In this document: positions 25,890 through 33,979 of the stretch, piece by piece | Numbering within the stretch: position 1 is the first letter of the stretch | Layout: each line of letters opens with the position of its first letter | From: an uncultured Myxococcales bacterium | Lineage (GTDB): Bacteria > Myxococcota_A > UBA9042 > DTJE01 | NCBI GenBank assembly: GCA_903857665.1 | Contig: CAIOFV010000061.1 | Coordinates: 124,001 to 188,000, forward strand | Direction of reading: 5' to 3' | DNA length: 64,000 bases | Program-made: the position numbers and the translations under genes | The notes under the pieces: model-generated | What the model saw: only the letters and a program-made list of their open reading frames with translations | Told to the model about the DNA's origin: nothing | The model's database searches: none

Positions 25890-26870
25890 ATGCGAACCCG
25901 CGCCATCCGATTGGACGTCACCGGCGGTCCCGAGGTCCTGGACTTCAAGGACATCGAGCTTCCCCCCCCGGGACCCGGCGAAGCCCGCGTGCGGCACGTC
26001 GCGGTGGGCGTGAACTACATCGACACGTACTACCGGTCGGGTCTGTACCCGATCGCGTCCTTCCCATCTGGCCTGGGCCTGGAGGCCGCCGGCGTCGTCG
26101 AGTCCGTCGGCGCTGGCGTGACCGACCTGGCGCCCGGCGACCGGGTCGCGTATGCCGGCGGGCCGCTGGGGGCCTATGCCGAGGCCCGCAACCTGCCCGC
26201 GGATCGCCTGGTCCCCCTGCCCGCCGACATCCCGTTCGAAGCGGCGGCGGCGATGATGCTGAAGGGCATGACCGCCGAGTACCTGCTGCGGCGCACCTTC
26301 GTGGTGCAGGCCGGCGACACGATCCTGGTCCAGGCGGCGGCCGGCGGCGTCGGGCTGATGCTGTGCCAGTGGGCCAAGGCGCTGGGCGCCCGCGTGCTGG
26401 GCACCGTGGGCAACGACGCGAAGGCGGCCCTGGCCTACGCCCACGGATGCGACGTGCCGATCGTGTACACCCGCGACGACTTCGTGGCACGCGTGCGGGC
26501 CGAAACCGAGGGCAAGGGCGTGGCCGTGGTGTACGACTCGGTCGGCAAGGACACGTTCCTGAAGTCGCTGGACTGCCTGCGCCCGCGCGGCCTGCTGGCC
26601 CTGTACGGGCAGGCGTCGGGCAAGGTGGCGCCCTTCGACCCGGCCCTGCTGGCGGCCAAGGGATCGCTGTACCTGACACGGCCGTCCCTGTTCGCCTATA
26701 CCGCCAGCCGCAAGGACCTGCTGGAATCGGCGACCGCGCTGTTCGATGTGGTGCAGTCGGGCGCGGTGCGGGTCCACGTCACCGGGAGGTACGCGCTGGC
26801 CGACGCCGCGCAGGCCCATCGTGACCTGGAGTCGCGGGCCACCACGGGGTCGCTGGTGCTGGCGCCGTAG
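25890..26870 (+). CDS. NADPH:quinone oxidoreductase (zinc-independent MDR family)
   Basis: A 326-residue medium-chain dehydrogenase/reductase of the QOR type, reducing quinones with NADPH. The N-terminal domain has VGVNYIDTYYRSGLYP, and the Rossmann motif is AAAGGVGLMLCQWAK (about residues 148-162). Zinc-ligand cysteines of alcohol dehydrogenases are absent, as expected for QOR. Other family blocks are MMLKGMTAEYLLRRTF and RPSLFAYTASRKDL. Length equals E. coli QorA (327). GGAGG lies 5 bp before ATG. It is convergent with the lipoprotein gene at 26928; the 57-bp gap is G-rich and shows no hairpin terminator. Confidence 0.93.
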   Translation: MRTRAIRLDVTGGPEVLDFKDIELPPPGPGEARVRHVAVGVNYIDTYYRSGLYPIASFPSGLGLEAAGVVESVGAGVTDLAPGDRVAYAGGPLGAYAEARNLPADRLVPLPADIPFEAAAAMMLKGMTAEYLLRRTFVVQAGDTILVQAAAGGVGLMLCQWAKALGARVLGTVGNDAKAALAYAHGCDVPIVYTRDDFVARVRAETEGKGVAVVYDSVGKDTFLKSLDCLRPRGLLALYGQASGKVAPFDPALLAAKGSLYLTRPSLFAYTASRKDLLESATALFDVVQSGAVRVHVTGRYALADAAQAHRDLESRATTGSLVLAP

Positions 26871-26927
26871 GGTGGGAAGGCGGGAGGGCGGGAAGGTCAA
26901 CGACACCCCGACACAATCACCGAAGCT

Positions 26928-29225
26928 TCAAGGCGACAGGAGGACGCGGTCGTAGGACGCCCCCCCTGCCCCGGGCACCCGGATGAGGGTCAGGCCGGGC
27001 GATGCATCGAACTGGATCTCGGCGCCTGCCCCGCTGCTGTAGGTGTTGGCCGTCTGGTTGCTGTAGGCCGCGTACATCGGGCCGTCCGTCTGCCAGACCA
27101 TCGACACGACGCCCGGCGCGACCTGCGACGTCACCGCGACCGCGGGCCCGGCCTCGCCGTCCGCGGTCGGCAGCACCAGGGCCGCGAAGCCCGCGATCGT
27201 GGCCATCGTCGCGGTCGCCTTCAGGCGCTGGTGCATCGCCCACTGGCCCCACACCGTGCAGTGCTCCTGCGTGTCGGACTCGCGCGCCGTCGTGCCGGTC
27301 GCGGACTGCACGCGCACCTCGACCTTCGACGTGCCGTTGGTCCACCGCGCACCGTCGTCCAGCGCCTCGTACGACGAATCCGGCACGTCGGCGCCGCCCA
27401 TGCCGTTCATCAGCCACGTGTAGGCGTGGGACGTGCCGCCCCCGTCGATCCGGTCCTCCACCACGAAGAATCGCCCGTCCAACCGCGCGATCCGCCGCAC
27501 GAAGGTCGCCCCCCGGTAGGTCGCGGTGACGCGGGTCGATGTCACGAACCGGTCCGTCACCATCGGGTCCAGCAACGCGTCCACGCCCACCGACGTCGGG
27601 TAGCCCGCCAGCAGGACGACCGGGGTCCCCTGCCCGTCCACCAGGATCACGTTGTGGTCCTCGGCGGCGTTGACCAGGGCGTGGTTCGGGTAGTTGATGT
27701 AGCCCGGGTCGATCAGCAGCGGCCTCCCGCCGTGCCACAGCAGGAACGACAACTCGTCCGGGTGCTCGTGGCCCGGGTCCGCGGTCCTCGGGATCCCGTG
27801 CTCGCCCTGCAGCACCAGGTACGTCGCGTCGGTCGCCCACGACGACCGGAAGATCGCGAACCCCGCGTCGGGGACCGAGTCTTCCAGCGGCAGGCCGAGG
27901 TCGGCCGGCGGCGACGCGCCGTCGTACAGCGCGAATGCCGCGGTGGGCGAACCCTGGTCGGGGAAGCCCGCGGCGGGACGGAACCACGCGAACAGGAAGC
28001 GCGCGTCGTCGAACAGCCATGCCAGGATCCCGCCGGGCAGCACTTCCGGGTTCGCGTCGTCGGTGTTGGGCGTCCGCCCGTCGGGCTGCAGCGACCACAA
28101 CGCGCGTTCGAACACCGCCCGCGTGCGGGCGTTGACCACGAAGTCCGCGATGGGATCGACGCGCCCGGTGTGCGGGGTGTCGGACGGCTGAAGGTTCGGC
28201 ACGCCGAAATAGGGGAAGGTCGCGCCCTTCGCCCACCGGTGGTACGCGGCGAAGAACGGGATGTACGACCGGCCGCCATAGACGAGGTAGTTCCAGCCCT
28301 CGCCCCAGGCGCCCTCCGCGGACGACATGCCGGAGTTCATCATCCAGTCCAGGCCGGTCATCGCTTCCGACATGTCGGCGGCGGCCTCGGGCCGGTCGTT
28401 CAGCGCCATCGCGCACACGCCCAACGTCGCGAAGAACTTCATCACGTGGTTGTTGTGCGACGACAGCAGCAGGAACGCCACCGGCCCCTCGTGCCCCATC
28501 CAGCGGTAGGTGTCGATGCGCTTCACCAGGTTCGTTCGTGCCGCAGCCAGCGTGGTCGCGTCCACGCCCGGCGTTCCCGCAGCCAGATCGAACGCGATGC
28601 ACATCGGGACCAGCGTTTCGGCCTCCTCCAGGTCGTAGTTGGAATTCGCAGCCAGGTCCGACGGGTCCGGGAAGTCGATCGTCAGCGCGGCCAGCGCCTT
28701 CGCGGTGTAGGCCGGGTCGGCGGCAAGCAACCCCCGCATGGCCGCCGATTCCGCGATGGCTCCCAGCGCCATGCCGACCTTCTGGTCGTAGGGGCCCGCC
28801 GGGTAGGTCGGAAGCGTTTGATCCGCCACGCCCTGCATGCGGGACCACAGGGCCGCCCAGGGACCGTCGGTCGCGGCGGTCCGAGACTGCATCGTGGCGA
28901 TGTCAGCCGGGCCGAAGAACAGGCGCGGGCGCTCGGTCAGATCGGGAGCCCAGGCGTCGGCATCGGCGGGGTTCGGTATATCCGAAACGTCCGGGACGTC
29001 GGGGACGTCGGGGATCATGTCGGCCGGGGGAAGGTCCGCGGGAAGGTCCGGGGCATCGGGGGCGGAGACGTCAGGCGCGTCAGGCGTGTCGGGCGTGTCG
29101 GGCATCGCCAGGTCCCCGGCATCCGGGGTCGCATCCGCGTTCGCGGCGGTCCCCGAGCCCCCGCACCCGCCCCACCCGATCGACAGCAGGGCGCACGCCG
29201 CCGCGATCCCCACCATTCCTCGCAT
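26928..29225 (-). CDS. Heparinase II/III-like lipoprotein
   Basis: A 765-residue secreted protein. ATG at 29225 follows GGGAGG. The signal peptide ends at a Cys in the IGWGGC context, so a lipoprotein is likely though the lipobox is imperfect. Residues 25-80 form a Pro/Asp-rich tether with PDTPDAPDV-like repeats, typical of cell-surface proteins in this window. The next 270 residues form an alpha-helical (alpha/alpha)-toroid-like region starting at ERPRLFFGPADIATM; the C-terminal half has the heparinase II/III signature GHEHPDELSFLLWHGGRPLLIDPG. Such enzymes are polysaccharide lyases; the substrate (uronic-acid glycan) is unknown. It may feed on or remodel extracellular polymers. Confidence 0.82.
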   Translation of the reverse strand: MRGMVGIAAACALLSIGWGGCGGSGTAANADATPDAGDLAMPDTPDTPDAPDVSAPDAPDLPADLPPADMIPDVPDVPDVSDIPNPADADAWAPDLTERPRLFFGPADIATMQSRTAATDGPWAALWSRMQGVADQTLPTYPAGPYDQKVGMALGAIAESAAMRGLLAADPAYTAKALAALTIDFPDPSDLAANSNYDLEEAETLVPMCIAFDLAAGTPGVDATTLAAARTNLVKRIDTYRWMGHEGPVAFLLLSSHNNHVMKFFATLGVCAMALNDRPEAAADMSEAMTGLDWMMNSGMSSAEGAWGEGWNYLVYGGRSYIPFFAAYHRWAKGATFPYFGVPNLQPSDTPHTGRVDPIADFVVNARTRAVFERALWSLQPDGRTPNTDDANPEVLPGGILAWLFDDARFLFAWFRPAAGFPDQGSPTAAFALYDGASPPADLGLPLEDSVPDAGFAIFRSSWATDATYLVLQGEHGIPRTADPGHEHPDELSFLLWHGGRPLLIDPGYINYPNHALVNAAEDHNVILVDGQGTPVVLLAGYPTSVGVDALLDPMVTDRFVTSTRVTATYRGATFVRRIARLDGRFFVVEDRIDGGGTSHAYTWLMNGMGGADVPDSSYEALDDGARWTNGTSKVEVRVQSATGTTARESDTQEHCTVWGQWAMHQRLKATATMATIAGFAALVLPTADGEAGPAVAVTSQVAPGVVSMVWQTDGPMYAAYSNQTANTYSSGAGAEIQFDASPGLTLIRVPGAGGASYDRVLLSP

Positions 29226-29269
29226 GTGTGGACCTCCCTTCGCAAGGGATCGGGATGGTGGCCTCCGGC

Positions 29270-30949
29270 TCAGTACCGGAACGCGCTGCCCCCCACGAAC
29301 TCGCGCAGGATCGACGTGGCGGGCACGTCCTCGGCGAACACCGGCACGAACAGGTCCAGGAACTCCAGCAGCCGGACGGCCTCCACATGCGCCGGGTCGT
29401 CCTCCGGCACCTCCATCAGGAAGCGCTCGGCGAACACCTTCAGCACCGCGGGTTCGTACACCAGCGTGCTGTTGAACGTCGCGTCGGCCATGGGCTGGTG
29501 CGGGAAGATCCACTTTTCCTCGCCTGCCCGCACCTTGGGCCACATGTGGATCGCCTTGGCCGCGGTATACCCGCGGAACAGCCGGTCGCGCACGATGCGC
29601 CGGATCAGCCGCGCGTCCGACGTGAACACGCGGTTGTGGTCGTCGATGACCAGTTGCGTCAGCGCCGACACGTACAACTTGAACTTCTTGTCCGGCGGGA
29701 CCGCTTCCGTCAGCCGGTCGTTCAGGCCGTGGATGCCTTCGATCAGCAGCACCTCGTCCGGGCCCAGCCGCATCGGCGTCGTATGCTCGTCACGCACCCC
29801 CCGCGGGAACGAGTACCGCGGCGTCTGCACTTCCTCGCCCCGCATCAACGCGATCAGATGCTGGTTCAGCAGGTCCAGGTCGATGGCCTCCAGGCTCTCG
29901 AAATCGAACTCGCCGGCCTCGTCCTTCGGCGTCTTGTCGCGGTCCACGTAGTAGTTGTCCAGGCTCAGTTCCTTGGGCCGCACGCCCGCCGCCAGCAACT
30001 GCATCCGAAGCCGCTTGACGAAGGTGGTCTTGCCCGACGACGACGGCCCGGCGACCGTAACCAGCCGGCAGGAACGCCGCCCCACCACCGCGTCGGCGAT
30101 GGCCACGATCTTTCGCTCGTGCAGCGCTTCCGCCACCCGGATGACCTCGCCGATGGTCCCGCCGATCACGGTGCGGTTCAGGTCGGGCACCGACGACACG
30201 CCCACGCGCTGGTTCCATTCGCGCGTTTCGCGATACACGGCGTACAGGCTTTCCGCGCCCCGCAGTGCCGCTGGCGGCTCGTCCAGGTGGCCCGCCGGCG
30301 GCGGACACATCACGATGCCCCCGCCCCAGGGCCGCACAGCGAACCCACGGATGCCTTCTGCCGTGGGCAGCAGCGGCTGGAACCACAGGTGCACGCGCTC
30401 GCCCATCGTCACCAGCGGCACCCAGGAACGACGCGACGTCCGCACCACGTCCGCCGAGGCCTCCGCGCCCGCCGCCCGCAGCGCCTCGATGGCCTCCTGC
30501 CGGGGCACGCGCATCACCGCGATGGGAGCCTTCCGCTCCACCATCGCGCGCATCTCCATTTCCAGCGTTTCCACGTCCAGCGGCGACAGCGACGGCTCCT
30601 TCGTGACCTCGAAGAACACCGCGTCGCCGAAGGACTGGCCCACCTGCACCCGCGCCCCCGGGAACAGCCGCGCCACCGCTTCCGACAACAGCACCGCCAG
30701 CGTCGCGCGGTAGATGCGCGCCCCTTCCTTGCTGGCGTAGGTCACGGGGACCAGCTCGCAACTGGACGCGATCGGCGTTTCCAGGTCCACCAGCCGGTTC
30801 GACACCACGGCGCCCAGGCACTGCGGCTCGATGTCGGGCAGGAAGCGCCGCAGGAACGGCTTCACCCGCGTCCCGCGCGAGGTCTTGAACTCCTGGTCCC
30901 CCACGCGAACCGTGATCGTCTGCGGCAGGTTCAGCGGCACACCGGCCAT
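29270..30949 (-). CDS. TGS-domain uridine kinase-like nucleoside kinase
   Basis: A 559-residue three-part protein: an N-terminal TGS domain (residues 10-70, TITVRVGDQEFKTSRGTRV), a threonyl-tRNA-synthetase-like second additional domain (about 75-200), and a uridine kinase/phosphoribulokinase domain. The kinase P-loop is GPSSSGKTT, with LSLDNYYVDRDKTPKDE and LLIEGIHGLND downstream, as in uridine kinases. The family occurs in Thermotoga, clostridia and various others and phosphorylates nucleosides; the TGS part may bind a regulatory nucleotide. ATG at 30949 follows AGGAG. The heparinase gene starts 44 bp downstream on the same strand. Confidence 0.88.
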   Translation of the reverse strand: MAGVPLNLPQTITVRVGDQEFKTSRGTRVKPFLRRFLPDIEPQCLGAVVSNRLVDLETPIASSCELVPVTYASKEGARIYRATLAVLLSEAVARLFPGARVQVGQSFGDAVFFEVTKEPSLSPLDVETLEMEMRAMVERKAPIAVMRVPRQEAIEALRAAGAEASADVVRTSRRSWVPLVTMGERVHLWFQPLLPTAEGIRGFAVRPWGGGIVMCPPPAGHLDEPPAALRGAESLYAVYRETREWNQRVGVSSVPDLNRTVIGGTIGEVIRVAEALHERKIVAIADAVVGRRSCRLVTVAGPSSSGKTTFVKRLRMQLLAAGVRPKELSLDNYYVDRDKTPKDEAGEFDFESLEAIDLDLLNQHLIALMRGEEVQTPRYSFPRGVRDEHTTPMRLGPDEVLLIEGIHGLNDRLTEAVPPDKKFKLYVSALTQLVIDDHNRVFTSDARLIRRIVRDRLFRGYTAAKAIHMWPKVRAGEEKWIFPHQPMADATFNSTLVYEPAVLKVFAERFLMEVPEDDPAHVEAVRLLEFLDLFVPVFAEDVPATSILREFVGGSAFRY

Positions 30950-31019
30950 GATCGACTCCTGGTCCCTGGACGGAACATCGTACGGTGTGGGGGCGAAAGG
31001 TGCCAAGGCGGGGTGGGTC

Positions 31020-31892
31020 CTACAGCCCCCTTCTCCACTCCGGTCGCAGCAGGTTTTCGTCGTGCGTTTCCAGCACCCGGTCCACCAGCGCCAGCAGCCG
31101 TGCCTTGTCGGCGGGCAGGTCCCCGGTCAGCGGCAGGAAGTTCGACGCGTGGTTCGCCGAGAATCGCGCGTTCGTCACCTCCAGCCCCGCCAGGATGGTC
31201 CTCAGTTCCAGCAGCATCCCCCACGAATCCGGCAGTTCGAACTGGCCCCGGTCCTGCCGCAGCGCGATGGCCGTCCCCGGCACCACCATCAGCGTCAGCA
31301 GACCCACGTAGTCCGGGTCCATCGCGGTCAGCGCCTCGGCGGTCCCCTTCGCGTGGTCCTCGGTCAGTTCCGTCCCGCCCAGGCCCAGCAGCGCCATCAC
31401 CGAGTGCTTCACGCCCGACGCCTTCATCACCCGGCGCACCTCGGCCATTTCGTCGCGCGTCACCGGCTTGCCCACGCGTTCCAGCACCGCCGCCGAGCCG
31501 CTTTCGATGCCGTGGTAGACGATGCCCAGGCCCAGCCCGTGCAGCCTCGCCAGGTCGTCCGCGCCCTTCCCCAGGATGGACTGCGCGTCCCCGTACACGC
31601 CCACGCGCCGGATCCAGGGCAGCCGTTCCCGCACCGCTGCCAGCACGTCGGCCAGCAGGTCCGTCGGCGCCGCCAGCGCGTCCCCGTCCAGCAGGAACGC
31701 CCTCTGCAGCATCGGCCAGGCCCTCGCCTCCTCGATATCCTTCAGGATTCCGGGCAGGTCCAGCACCTCGAACTTCTTGGTCCGGTACATCGCGCAGAAC
31801 GCGCACCGGTTGTGGCTGCAGCCCACGGTCACCGGCAGCAGCAGGCTTTCGGCCTCGCTGGGCGGTCGGAACACCGGCTCGGTCCATCTCAC
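31020..31892 (-). CDS. Radical SAM protein (CX4CX2C type)
   Basis: A 290-residue radical SAM enzyme. The cluster motif is GCSHNRCAFC, a CX4CX2C spacing rather than the usual CX3CX2C. The SAM-binding barrel continues with LLDGDAL, RRVGVYGD, IVYHGIESGS and MALLGLGGTE. The reaction is unknown; similar proteins are annotated only as radical SAM or Elp3/MiaB-like. The GTG at 31892 is preceded by GGAGG with a 6-nt spacing, which fixes the start over internal ATGs in other frames. It is divergent from the initiator tRNA gene. A TAGGAT box on the minus strand near 31920 could be its -10. Confidence 0.85.
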   Translation of the reverse strand: MRWTEPVFRPPSEAESLLLPVTVGCSHNRCAFCAMYRTKKFEVLDLPGILKDIEEARAWPMLQRAFLLDGDALAAPTDLLADVLAAVRERLPWIRRVGVYGDAQSILGKGADDLARLHGLGLGIVYHGIESGSAAVLERVGKPVTRDEMAEVRRVMKASGVKHSVMALLGLGGTELTEDHAKGTAEALTAMDPDYVGLLTLMVVPGTAIALRQDRGQFELPDSWGMLLELRTILAGLEVTNARFSANHASNFLPLTGDLPADKARLLALVDRVLETHDENLLRPEWRRGL

Positions 31893-31953
31893 CCCGATCC
31901 TCCACGCATCGATCGCCCAATCCTACCGCACCCGCGGCCCGATCCTCCACGCA
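31893..31953. repeat. 16-bp direct repeat carrying the radical SAM gene's ribosome site
   Basis: On the minus strand TGCGTGGAGGATCGGG occurs at 31893-31908 and again, perfectly, at 31938-31953 (45-bp period). The first copy holds the GGAGG used by the GTG at 31892. Confidence 0.6.
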
Positions 31954-31960
31954 ATAGCCA

Positions 31961-31989
31961 TTGACAACCCAACCCCTGCCGGGCATACT
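31961..31989 (+). promoter_or_regulatory. Sigma70-type promoter of the initiator tRNA
   Basis: TTGACA (31961-31966) and CATACT (31984-31989) are separated by 17 bp. The tRNA begins 36 bp after the -10 box. Confidence 0.75.
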
Positions 31990-32025
31990 GCTCAGGCATT
32001 TGGCGATCCCACCTGGATCGACTGT

Positions 32026-32102
32026 TGCGGGGTGGAGCAGTCCGGAAGCTCGTCGGGCTCATAACCCGAAGGTCGCTGGTTCAAATCCAGCCCCCGCTAC
32101 CA
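32026..32102 (+). tRNA. tRNA-fMet (CAT), initiator
   Basis: A 77-nt cloverleaf with encoded CCA. D stem GAGC/GCTC, anticodon CAT at 32060-32062, T arm GCTGG-TTCAAAT-CCAGC. Three consecutive G:C pairs close the anticodon stem (GGG/CCC), the hallmark of initiators. Positions 1 and 72 are T and T, an unpaired first acceptor pair as initiators require, although E. coli has C1-A72. The rest matches E. coli tRNA-fMet closely. It is transcribed alone between a consensus promoter and an intrinsic terminator. Confidence 0.96.
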
Positions 32103-32116
32103 AGCAAACCAACGTG

Positions 32117-32139
32117 ACGCCTCCTTCGGGAGGCGTTTT
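32117..32139 (+). terminator. Intrinsic terminator after tRNA-fMet
   Basis: A perfect 8-bp stem ACGCCTCC / GGAGGCGT with a TTCG tetraloop is followed by a T-run (TTTT, then CGTTT). It is the clearest intrinsic terminator in the window. Confidence 0.9.
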
Positions 32140-32193
32140 CGTTTCCAGGCCCGCGATTCGTGGGCCGCAGGGCGCCCGCAGACGCCGCGCTAC

Positions 32194-32267
32194 TTCCAAA
32201 ACGGTCGTCAGATTGCTACCTTCCCCGCCGGGCGGGGCGGTCCCGCGAGTGAATGGGGGCGCGGATG
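32194..32267 (+). promoter_or_regulatory. 74-bp promoter/leader module, copy 1 (DUF4395 gene)
   Basis: The block runs from a TTCCAA -35-like hexamer through TACCTT (-10-like, 17 bp apart), a CCCCGCCGGGCGGGG inverted repeat, and a GGGGGCG element to the ATG at 32265. It aligns without gaps to 50661-50734 with 57 of 74 identical positions counted by hand. Confidence 0.6.
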
Positions 32268-32810
32268 TCCATGATCACCTTCGGCGACTTCAGTGCGGAG
32301 CACGGCTACAACATCCTGGACGAGCGGGTCATGCGGGGCAGCGCGGGCCTCATGCTGCTGGTCGGGGTCGCGGCCTTCATCAACGGGTTCATCGTCAAGA
32401 ACTACGCGGTCCTGCCCTGGCTGTCCGGATTCCTGGTGGCGAACTTCATGGTCGGCATCTTCGTGAACCCGAAGTTCTCGCCGACCGTCTTCCTGGCCCG
32501 CCTGTTCGTGTTCAGGCAGAGCCCCCTGCCCATCGGCGCCATCCAGAAGAAGTTCGCCTGGAGCCTGGGGTTGACCCTGACCTCGTCCATCTTCGCCCTG
32601 TCGCTGCTGCTGGTGAACGACGCCTCGTGGTTCGAGCCGGTCTGCATGCTGTGCCTGACCTGCCTCCTGTTCCTGTTCCTCGAGACGGCCTTCGGCATCT
32701 GCGTCGGGTGTCAGATCTACTTCCTGGCGATCCGGCTGAAGCTGGTCAAGCCTCCCGCCGTGCGCCCGAACTGCATGGGGAATTCGTGCGCCCCCTCCCC
32801 GCCCGAGTGA
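32265..32810 (+). CDS. DUF4395 membrane protein
   Basis: A 181-residue integral membrane protein. ATG at 32265 is preferred because GGGGG lies 5 bp upstream; an in-frame ATG at 32253 is the alternative. Four hydrophobic segments are seen (about residues 27-43, 47-62, 105-120, 127-155). CMLCLTC and CVGCQ place cysteines close together near the last helices, and NCMGNSC sits near the end; these may bind metal or take part in thiol chemistry. DUF4395 proteins are often encoded near thioredoxin-like or sulfur-related genes. The next gene, a Dus enzyme, starts 65 bp downstream. Confidence 0.82.
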   Translation: MSMITFGDFSAEHGYNILDERVMRGSAGLMLLVGVAAFINGFIVKNYAVLPWLSGFLVANFMVGIFVNPKFSPTVFLARLFVFRQSPLPIGAIQKKFAWSLGLTLTSSIFALSLLLVNDASWFEPVCMLCLTCLLFLFLETAFGICVGCQIYFLAIRLKLVKPPAVRPNCMGNSCAPSPPE

Positions 32811-32875
32811 CCGTTCGCGGGGACCATCACGCCGGAGCGGGTGTCGAAGCCCGCGCAGGACGCGCAGGAGCAGGT

Positions 32876-33943
32876 GTGGCACCGGATGTTGTCGAACCCG
32901 CCGCGAATCCGGCCCTCCCGGGCGGTGACGCGCGTCCGTGGTCGGTTCCGCCGGCCCTCGTGGTCCGCGGCGTCCGCTTCGACCCCGCGCTCTTCTGCGC
33001 ACCGATGGCCGGGATCACGCACGCACCGTTCCGCCGCCTGGTGGCCGACTTCGGCGGGTGCGGAGGGTTCTTTACCGAGATGCTGCCGGCGCGCTGGCTG
33101 CTGTCGCAACAGGCGATCCCCTCGCCCGCTGTCCTGCGCCGCCCCCACGAAGGGCCGGTGGTGTACCAGGTTCTCGTGGGCGATCCGGCCCACGCCGAGC
33201 CGGTCGTCCGTCGCCTACTGCCGCTGGAACCCGCGGGAATCGACCTCAACTGCGCCTGCCCCGCGCCCCTGGCACGTCTGTCCGGCGCGGGCGGCACCCT
33301 GTTTTCGGACCGCGAGCGCCTGGCGCGCATCGTCGCGACCGTGCGCGGCGCCTTCCCGGGCCTGCTGAGCGTCAAGATCCGACTGGGGGACGCTGGCGAC
33401 GGATGGGAGGAACGGCTTGTGGACCGCCTCCGCCTCTTCGAGGACCTCGGCGTGGACCTGATCACGCTCCACCCGCGCTTCGCCCACGAGAAATGGAGGG
33501 GGCGGCCCCGCCACGAACTGTACGACGCCGCCACCGCCTGGACCCGCCTGCCGATCCTGGCCAACGGCGACCTCCAGGACGTGCGGACCGTCGAGGCGAA
33601 TCCGTCTTCGTGGACGCGCGTCGCGGGCCTCATGCTCGGGCGCATGGCCGCCATCCAGCCCTGGGTCTTCGCCGCCTGGGGCCGGCCCTTCGACCCGCCG
33701 CCGGCCCTCGAGGTATGGGAACGCTTCTGCGCCTACGTTCTCGAGGACTACGGCCCGCGCAGGGGCTTCTACCGGATCAAGGACTGGGCGCCCTACTACG
33801 CCGCCAACTTCCTCTTCAGCCACACCCTGTCCACCATCGGCCGCGGTGCACGCGACCTCGACGACCTGCTGACCCGCGCCCGGGACTTCCTGGGGTCCGA
33901 CCCGGTGCGCGTGCGAACCCCCAGCCTGGAAATCGAGAAGTAG
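32876..33943 (+). CDS. tRNA-dihydrouridine synthase (Dus family)
   Basis: A 355-residue FMN-dependent reductase converting uridine to dihydrouridine in tRNA. The GTG at 32876 is chosen because AGGAG lies 5 bp upstream; there is no ATG before the conserved core. The core begins LFCAPMAGITHAPFRRL (FMN site). NCACPAPLARLSGAGG carries the catalytic Cys in the position of the NxGCP motif, SVKIRLG gives the Lys, and LHPRF gives the His. The C-terminal helical tRNA-binding domain follows. The family is usually 310-350 residues. Which Dus subfamily it belongs to is unclear; the motif NCACP is less common than NMGCP. Confidence 0.88.
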   Translation: MAPDVVEPAANPALPGGDARPWSVPPALVVRGVRFDPALFCAPMAGITHAPFRRLVADFGGCGGFFTEMLPARWLLSQQAIPSPAVLRRPHEGPVVYQVLVGDPAHAEPVVRRLLPLEPAGIDLNCACPAPLARLSGAGGTLFSDRERLARIVATVRGAFPGLLSVKIRLGDAGDGWEERLVDRLRLFEDLGVDLITLHPRFAHEKWRGRPRHELYDAATAWTRLPILANGDLQDVRTVEANPSSWTRVAGLMLGRMAAIQPWVFAAWGRPFDPPPALEVWERFCAYVLEDYGPRRGFYRIKDWAPYYAANFLFSHTLSTIGRGARDLDDLLTRARDFLGSDPVRVRTPSLEIEK

Positions 33944-33979
33944 GCCCGACGCGGCCCGACGAAGTCGCCCGATGTCGCG

